NCBI GenBank assembly: GCA_018716365.1
Contig: DVKA01000167.1
Location: forward strand, 1-19,606
Reading direction: 5' to 3'
Source of the DNA: Candidatus Caccocola faecipullorum
GTDB taxonomy: Bacteria; Synergistota; Synergistia; Synergistales; Synergistaceae
DNA: 19,606 nucleotides
The position numbers were made by a program, and so were the translations under genes. The notes under the pieces are model-generated. The model saw only the letters and a list, made by a program, of their open reading frames with translations. It had not been told where the DNA came from and searched no databases. Positions 14,919-19,606 of this stretch are shown one piece after another. Every line of letters starts with the position of its first letter. The stretch's first letter is position 1.

Positions 14919-14943
14919 TGCGTCACTCCTCATTCTCCAGCTT

Positions 14944-14972
14944 AGTATAACTCAAAGAGCGCGCGATTTGAA
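14944..14972 (-). promoter_or_regulatory. Promoter of the tethered binding-protein gene
   Basis: On the minus strand TTCAAA (14972-14967), 17 bp and TATACT (14949-14944) match 4/6 and 5/6 of the sigma-70 consensus. It lies 25 nt before the chosen ATG, in the intergenic region shared with the divergent DUF1850 gene. Confidence 0.6.
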
Positions 14973-14981
14973 TTTTGCGAA

Positions 14982-15010
14982 TTGTAAATTTCAGCGGCAA
15001 GTGCTAAGGT
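14982..15010 (+). promoter_or_regulatory. Possible promoter of the DUF1850 gene
   Basis: TTGTAA (14982-14987), a 17-bp spacer ending in TGC (extended -10) and TAAGGT (15005-15010). The -10 matches only 3/6 and the -35 4/6, so this is a weak call supported by position, 22 nt before the ATG. Confidence 0.35.
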
Positions 15011-15031
15011 AACGAAAAGGAGGCGCGTCCG

Positions 15032-15562
15032 ATGAAGAAACCAGCAAAATTCCGCAGGGCCGCGATTTGCGCCGCGATGCTGATTTTATCCGCCGCGGCG
15101 GCTGCTGGCTGGCGCGTCGACGCGCTGACGCTGACCGGCGAAGCCGGGCGCGCGGTATTCGCGCTTCCTGCCGCGAACGGCTACCGCTTCACGACCGGCT
15201 ACACGCACTCCGTGGAGCTGACGCCGGTCGAGGACGAATACGCGGCCGCATGCGGCGCTCTGTGGAACTGGCAGGAGCGCGTCAAATCATCCAACGCCGG
15301 GATGCCGAGCATCGCGCCGGAGCACGGGCGTTACATAAACACGGACGAGTGGCTCATCTTTCAGGGAGGCAGGCGTCCCGCGGAGCGTTTCTACCTGCGC
15401 GTCGGCAGCGAAGAATTCGGGCGCAACTGGATAGAGCTGCCGCCATACGGACGAGCGGAGCTTTACAAAATAATGCCTGGCGTCCGCCTCACAGTCGCGG
15501 CGGAAAAGAGGCCGCTCGCGCTGATTTTTCCCGCGGGACTCGAACTGCTCGAAAAACGCTAA
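15032..15562 (+). CDS. DUF1850 family protein (TAXI TRAP-transporter companion)
   Basis: This 176-aa exported or membrane-anchored protein has a basic N-terminus and a hydrophobic segment (about 8-26), then the DUF1850 hallmark YTHSVELTPVEDEY (57-70). It ends with the usual RLTV...RPLALIFP-type strand pattern. The molecular role of DUF1850 is not established. The family is known to occur beside, or fused into loci of, TAXI-type TRAP transporters, and such a transporter lies 0.9 kb downstream on the other strand. ATG at 15032 has an excellent AAGGAGG (15017-15023) at 8 nt. Its TAA (15560-15562) overlaps the TAG of the converging membrane-protein gene, with no terminator between. In length it is close to typical DUF1850 proteins. 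Confidence 0.82.
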   Translation: MKKPAKFRRAAICAAMLILSAAAAAGWRVDALTLTGEAGRAVFALPAANGYRFTTGYTHSVELTPVEDEYAAACGALWNWQERVKSSNAGMPSIAPEHGRYINTDEWLIFQGGRRPAERFYLRVGSEEFGRNWIELPPYGRAELYKIMPGVRLTVAAEKRPLALIFPAGLELLEKR

Positions 15563-16374
15563 AAAATTCCAGTTTCGATAAACATACAGACAACGCCGCA
15601 GGTTACGAGCGCGGCGTAAAGCGCATAGGCGCGCACGAAGGCGACGCCTCCGGCGAGGCGCGAAACGAAAGAGGCAGCGGCTGCGGCAAGCAGAACCTTC
15701 ATCCAGAAAAATATAAAATCCAGCCAAAACGAGAGAAATCCGCCTGTTCCGACAAATTCAAAAATATTCCACGGCAGTAGCAGCGCGGTTACTAACGCGG
15801 CGCAGAGCGAAGCGCGCAGAACCACGGCGTACGATTCAGAGGCCGCGCGCGATACGCCGGAACGGCGCGGAATTTCAGGAAAGGCGCACAGGAGCAGAAG
15901 AAGCAGAAATACCATGCCCGCGCCTCCCCAGACTCCGGCGGCGCTCCACAGCGGCATGACGGAGTAAGTCCCGAGGCAGCCGGGCGCGCCCGGCACTCCG
16001 GCGCGGGAAACGAAGAGCGCGAGCAGAGCCCACGCAAGGCAGAAGGCCGCGGGAAAGGCGAGTGCTTTCGCCGCCGCGCGTAAGTTCAACGCGCCGCACG
16101 GCACATCGAGGAGCGCCGACGAAACAAGCAGAGCCGCGGCGATGAAGCCGCCGAATTCAAAATCTATGAACGGCGGCAGAGAGCCGACCGGGACGAAGTA
16201 AAAGGCAGCCAGCGCGCACAGCGCAGAAACGCGCGCGAAATTCCGCCGCGCGCGGCAAAAAGAGGGCGAAGCCCCCTCGCGCCCACCCTCCGCCAGCGGC
16301 GCGGACAGAAAGGCGAAGCACAGTATAAACGCCGCGAATGCGGCCGCCGAGACGAACGTCAGTAAATTGTCCAA
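15559..16374 (-). CDS. Unclassified eight-span membrane protein
   Basis: This 271-aa protein is almost entirely hydrophobic, with about eight predicted spans (near 3-24, 48-66, 74-90, 103-126, 143-165, 185-205, 207-231 and 240-268). A polar loop between spans 5 and 6 reads FPEIPRRSGVSRAASESY. The span count, that loop and the C-terminal FFWMKVLLAAAAASFVSRLAG segment faintly recall the NuoH/EchB-type subunit of complex I and membrane hydrogenases. The usual acidic and EYSG-type loop motifs are not clear, and I would not assign it. The only start that keeps the first span is TTG at 16374, without a visible ribosome-binding site and only 20 nt after the TAXI terminator. It shares a neighbourhood with the TRAP genes on the same strand and converges on the DUF1850 gene, which suggests but does not prove a role in that system. 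Confidence 0.6.
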   Translation of the reverse strand: MDNLLTFVSAAAFAAFILCFAFLSAPLAEGGREGASPSFCRARRNFARVSALCALAAFYFVPVGSLPPFIDFEFGGFIAAALLVSSALLDVPCGALNLRAAAKALAFPAAFCLAWALLALFVSRAGVPGAPGCLGTYSVMPLWSAAGVWGGAGMVFLLLLLLCAFPEIPRRSGVSRAASESYAVVLRASLCAALVTALLLPWNIFEFVGTGGFLSFWLDFIFFWMKVLLAAAAASFVSRLAGGVAFVRAYALYAALVTCGVVCMFIETGIF

Positions 16375-16393
16375 AATATACGGGCTGCGCGGA

Positions 16394-16425
16394 TTTAAAA
16401 AAAGGGCCGCCTTGCGACGGCCCTT
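16394..16425 (-). terminator. Rho-independent terminator after the TAXI binding-protein gene
   Basis: On the minus strand AAGGGCCG / CGGCCCTT (16425-16418 and 16409-16402) with an 8-nt loop runs directly into a T-run of at least 7 (16403-16397). It ends the TRAP operon and separates it from the membrane-protein gene starting at 16374, unless readthrough occurs. Confidence 0.88.
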
Positions 16426-16443
16426 CCGCTGATTCGCGTTTCT

Positions 16444-17400
16444 TTACTTGAGTATGCCCTTTTCCTTGAAGAACTTCTCCGCGCCGGGGTGCAGCGGGCA
16501 GGTAAGTCCGTTGAGAGCGCCTTCGAGCGTGATCTCTTTGCCCTTCGCGTGGACTGCGGCGATGTCGGCGAGGTTGCCGTACATAGCGGTCAGGAATTCA
16601 TAGACCTGTTCCTCGGGAACGGAATCGTTCGTGATGAGGATGGCCATGACCGCCGGGGTCTTCGTCTCGGTCGTTATGCCGCTGTACGTATTGGCGGGGA
16701 CGGTGCTCGGTACGAAGAACGGATATTCCTTCTGAAGCGTAGCGAGCATAGCGTCGTCGAAGCTGAGAAGCGTGACGTCCTTCGTGGTCGTGAGGTCCAT
16801 TATCGAGGCCGTCGGATAACCGGCGACGACGAATCCGGCGTCGATCTGGTTGTCCTTAAAGCGGCTCGTGGTCGCCGCAAAGTCGAGGAAGTCGGCTTTC
16901 GCAAGGTCGTCGTAGGTCAGTCCGGCGACTTTGAAGATAGCCTGGACGTCGCCCTCGACGCCGGAGCCCGGCGCGCCTATGCCGACGCGTTTGCCCTTAA
17001 GGTCGGCGAGCGTCTTGATGCCGGATTCCTTCGTTACGACCGCCTGGATGTGCTCGGGATAGAGGGAGGCCACGGCGCGGATGTTCTTCGCGGGCTTGCC
17101 CTGGAACATCAGCTCGCCGTTGTAGGCCCAGTACGCGATGTCGTTCTGGACGAACGCGATCTCTATGCCTTCGGTCGCAACGAGGTTCAGGTTGGCGACG
17201 GAGGCGTTGCCGGTCTCAGCCGTGCACTGTATCTTTCCGCCCTTGGTGATCGCCGACGCTATCGCGCCGCCGACGACGTAGTAAGTTCCCGAAGTTCCGC
17301 CGGTGGCTATCGACATATAGGTCGGAGCCGCCGCCGCTACCGTGGTGACCGCGAGGGCCGCCAGAAGAGCCATGAGCGTTACGATAATACCTTTCTTCAT
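16444..17400 (-). CDS. TAXI family TRAP transporter solute-binding protein
   Basis: This 318-aa periplasmic receptor of a TAXI (TRAP-associated extracytoplasmic immunogenic) system captures an organic anion, often a dicarboxylate or amino acid such as glutamate, and hands it to the permease. A signal peptide (MKK start, hydrophobic 4-20, likely cleavage near VAAAA|PTY at 25) is followed by the family's SIATGGTSGTYYVVGGAIA (30-48). Further landmarks are the AETGNASVANLNLV region and the GKRVGIGAPGSGVE loop that lines the ligand site. ATG at 17400 has GGGAGG about 8 nt upstream. A longer frame to 17463 has no such support and would bury the signal peptide. It follows the permease gene after a 74-nt gap that holds a hairpin, and it ends at a strong terminator. 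The ligand cannot be assigned from sequence alone. Confidence 0.93.
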   Translation of the reverse strand: MKKGIIVTLMALLAALAVTTVAAAAPTYMSIATGGTSGTYYVVGGAIASAITKGGKIQCTAETGNASVANLNLVATEGIEIAFVQNDIAYWAYNGELMFQGKPAKNIRAVASLYPEHIQAVVTKESGIKTLADLKGKRVGIGAPGSGVEGDVQAIFKVAGLTYDDLAKADFLDFAATTSRFKDNQIDAGFVVAGYPTASIMDLTTTKDVTLLSFDDAMLATLQKEYPFFVPSTVPANTYSGITTETKTPAVMAILITNDSVPEEQVYEFLTAMYGNLADIAAVHAKGKEITLEGALNGLTCPLHPGAEKFFKEKGILK

Positions 17401-17429
17401 TTCTATTCCTCCCTTAAATTTTTTGCAAT

Positions 17430-17453
17430 GCGGGCCTCCGCTCTGGAGCCCGC
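17430..17453 (-). other. Intercistronic hairpin between TRAP permease and binding-protein genes
   Basis: On the minus strand GCGGGCTCC and GGAGGCCCGC (17453-17445 and 17439-17430) form a 9-bp stem with one bulged base and a 5-nt loop. No T-run follows directly, so it is not a standard terminator. A role as a 3'/5' mRNA stabiliser or partial attenuator, raising binding-protein expression over permease, is inferred. Confidence 0.6.
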
Positions 17454-17474
17454 TTATCGCCATTTTGCAGCGGC

Positions 17475-19538
17475 CTACTTAGCCGCGAGACGCTTCGCTT
17501 TCGCAGTCTGCATCACATAGATGACCGCGAGGACCACGAGTCCGAAGAGGTCGGAGACCGTGCCCGGAATCAGCAGGCAGATGGCTCCGACGAAAGCCAG
17601 CACGCGCATATACCATGCGAGATGCGCCTTGAAGTAGCCTATCGTGAACATCGCCAGCAGGAAGACGCCTATCAGTGCCGTGCATATCGCCTGCGCCATA
17701 TAGAAGGGCTCGACGTCTATGAACAGGAGCATTGGGTTATAGACGTAGATGTACGGGACGAGGAAGCCCGCTAGCGCCAGCTTGAACGATGTGACGCCGG
17801 TCTTCATCGGGTCGGAGCCGGCAATGCCAGCGCCTGCGTACGCCGCGAGCGCGACGGGCGGCGTCAGGTCGGCCGCGATTCCGAAATAGAAGACGAACAT
17901 ATAGGCAGCCATCGGAGGAACGCCGAGCAGGAAGAGCGCCGGAGCAGCCATGGTGCTCGTGACGATGAAGTTCGCCGTCGTCGGAAGCCCCATGCCGAGG
18001 ATGAGGCTCGCTATCATCGTGAAGAAGAGCGTGAATATCTTCGTCAGAGACATGGCGGCGCTTTCCGCGGTAACGGCGGCGCCAGGGGCGAGCGAGAATA
18101 TCGACGAAGCGAAGGCCGCGAGAGAACCGTCGGGCGAAACCTGGGCCATGGCGACGATGGCTCCGGCTATCTTGAGCGCGAGCCCCGTAAGCGTACCCAT
18201 GCCGACGACCATACCGACCGTGGCGCAGGCGCAGGCGACGCCTATGGCGCTGCGCGCGCCGCTCTGGAAGGCGTCGTAGATCTTCGCCGGCGTCAGGCGC
18301 GTCTCCTTATTGAGCCACGAAAGGACGAAACTGACGAGTATTCCGTTGAAGGCGGCCTTAAGCGGCGTATAGCCCGCAAGCAGGAAGTAGATTATCGCGA
18401 TAAGCGGGATGAGCAGGAAGCCCTTCGTCTTAAGCAGCGGGCCGAGCGGCGGGAGCTGCTTCCACGGAATTCCGCGCAGGCCGAGGCGGCAGGCCTCGAA
18501 ATGTACCTGCACCATAACCGCAAAGTAATAGAGCAGCGCGGGGACGACCGCCGCGATCGCAACCTCGATGTACGGAACGCCGAGTATCTGCGCCATGATG
18601 AATGCGGCCGCTCCCATAACCGGCGGCATTATCTGGCCGCCCGTCGAGGCGACCGCTTCGACCGCGCCGGCGAAGTACGGCTCGTATCCGACGCTCTTCA
18701 TAAGAGGTATGGTGAACATACCGGTCGTGCAGACGTTGGCGACCGACGAGCCGGACACCGTGCCCATAAGGCCGGAGCTGACGACCGCGACCTTCGCAGG
18801 ACCGCCGGTCGACCAGCCCGCAAGCGCGAGCGAGAGGTCGATGATGAATTTTCCGAGCCCCGTCTTCTCAAGGACGGCGCCGAAAAGTATGAACATGAAC
18901 ACGAACGTCGATGAAACTTCGAGCGGCGTGCCGAAAATCCCTTCCGTACCGAGGTACATATGGTTGACTATGCGCGCGACGTTGAATCCCCTGTGCGCGA
19001 GCATATCCGGCATTGAACGCCCGAAGTAGCAGTAAAGCAGCGCGATCACCGCGAGGCATGGAAGGACCGGGTTGGATATTCGCCGCGTCGCCTCCAGCAG
19101 CGTCGCAATCAGCAGGAAGCCCATTATAAGATCCGTCTGCGTTGGAAGGCCGGCCCTCGTTACCAGTTCGTTGAAGAAGACGACGAGGTACAGGGCGCTG
19201 GCGACGCCTATCGCGCCGAGAATGAAGTCATAGAACGGAATGCCGCTCGTTTTGGATTGCTTTGAAGAGGCCGGATAAAGCAGGAAGACGAGCGCCAGCG
19301 TGAAAGCCAGATGCACGGCCCCCTGTTTCTGCGCGAGCAGAAGCCCGAACCCAGAAGTGTAGAAGTGGAAGCAGGACATCGCCACCGCAATGAGGGCGAC
19401 GAGCTTCGCCTGCCAGCCCGACAGGATCCTGAATCGCGATTCCGTGTCGTACTTGCGCATAAGCTCTTCGAGATTGAGCTTGGTCTCTTCGTCAGCCTCT
19501 TGAATCTGTCCCGCGTTTTTCATCTCAGTGTCACTCAC
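17475..19538 (-). CDS. TRAP transporter permease, fused 4TM/12TM (DctQ-DctM type)
   Basis: This 687-aa inner-membrane protein combines the small (DctQ-like, about four spans) and large (DctM-like, about twelve spans) TRAP subunits, as is usual for TAXI systems. It imports an organic anion using a Na+ or H+ gradient. A hydrophilic, acidic N-terminus (1-40) precedes the first span. Landmarks of the large subunit are GTVSGSSVANV (259-269), GGQIMPPVMGAAAFIMAQ (300-317), GMGLPTTANF (515-524) and ADLTPPVALAAYAGAG (556-571). The start is GTG at 19538, preceded by AAGGAGG at 7 nt. The ATG six codons in lacks such a site. It lies first in the operon with the TAXI binding protein. Only 68 nt of upstream sequence is in the window, and I see no promoter in it. 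Confidence 0.94.
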   Translation of the reverse strand: MSDTEMKNAGQIQEADEETKLNLEELMRKYDTESRFRILSGWQAKLVALIAVAMSCFHFYTSGFGLLLAQKQGAVHLAFTLALVFLLYPASSKQSKTSGIPFYDFILGAIGVASALYLVVFFNELVTRAGLPTQTDLIMGFLLIATLLEATRRISNPVLPCLAVIALLYCYFGRSMPDMLAHRGFNVARIVNHMYLGTEGIFGTPLEVSSTFVFMFILFGAVLEKTGLGKFIIDLSLALAGWSTGGPAKVAVVSSGLMGTVSGSSVANVCTTGMFTIPLMKSVGYEPYFAGAVEAVASTGGQIMPPVMGAAAFIMAQILGVPYIEVAIAAVVPALLYYFAVMVQVHFEACRLGLRGIPWKQLPPLGPLLKTKGFLLIPLIAIIYFLLAGYTPLKAAFNGILVSFVLSWLNKETRLTPAKIYDAFQSGARSAIGVACACATVGMVVGMGTLTGLALKIAGAIVAMAQVSPDGSLAAFASSIFSLAPGAAVTAESAAMSLTKIFTLFFTMIASLILGMGLPTTANFIVTSTMAAPALFLLGVPPMAAYMFVFYFGIAADLTPPVALAAYAGAGIAGSDPMKTGVTSFKLALAGFLVPYIYVYNPMLLFIDVEPFYMAQAICTALIGVFLLAMFTIGYFKAHLAWYMRVLAFVGAICLLIPGTVSDLFGLVVLAVIYVMQTAKAKRLAAK

Positions 19539-19606
19539 TGCTATTCCTCCTTTTGCAGAGCTTTGTGGAACTTTACGGATTCACCCTATGCTTTGACTCC
19601 TTTGTT

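Noticed and set aside
14919..14933. ATG at 14933 as the start of the tethered binding protein
   Set aside because: The GAGGAG ribosome-binding site lies inside this extension at the right distance from the ATG at 14918, and nothing suitable precedes 14933.
17401..17463. Upstream extension of the TAXI binding protein
   Set aside because: It would put about 21 polar residues before a textbook signal peptide, and a ribosome-binding site fits only the ATG at 17400.

Overview
The window comes from a GC-rich, diderm-type bacterium. The protein families (TAXI-type TRAP transport, class II aldolase, FAD-linked 2-hydroxyacid dehydrogenase, glycogen enzymes) and codon habits would suit a member of the Synergistota, but that placement is my inference from memory and not a database result. 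Gene density is high. No stretch longer than 300 bases lacks a gene, and I see no insertion sequence, phage gene or CRISPR array.

Left part (1-860): the 5' part of a tRNA-Arg(CCG) gene runs off the left edge on the minus strand. It is divergent from tadA (tRNA adenosine deaminase). A tRNA-Ser(GGA) gene follows, with a consensus-perfect promoter and a strong terminator. From 859 to 9700 every gene is on the minus strand, in three units. (a) 4129 to 859 is a tight operon of a family 2 glycosyltransferase, an LplT/Aas-like MFS transporter and a class II aldolase. The MFS gene appears to start at an ATA codon. (b) 7657 to 4215 is malQ (4-alpha-glucanotransferase) overlapping by 4 nt an LtaS-like phosphoglycerol/phosphoethanolamine-transferase family protein whose catalytic Thr position is Ser. 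(c) 9700 to 7790 is glgB with its own terminator.

Middle (9763-14918): a plus-strand pair encodes a GlcD-like FAD oxidoreductase and a small membrane-anchored protein of unknown function. It meets an acyl-CoA/acyl-ACP synthetase-like ligase (minus strand) at a shared terminator. Upstream of the ligase is a minus-strand gene for an unusual protein: a cytoplasmic helical domain, one membrane span and an extracytoplasmic type I periplasmic-binding-protein fold, with no ABC transporter genes beside it.

Right part (15032-19538): a TAXI-type TRAP transporter on the minus strand (fused 4TM/12TM permease first, solute-binding protein second, hairpin between them), then a terminator and an unclassified eight-span membrane protein. 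That gene converges, with overlapping stop codons, on a plus-strand DUF1850 gene. DUF1850 proteins are known companions of TAXI TRAP systems, so this block probably works as one uptake module.

The most interesting items are the membrane-tethered binding-protein receptor, the extended TRAP module with its unclassified membrane protein, the Ser-for-Thr LtaS-like enzyme coupled to malQ, and the apparent ATA start codon.
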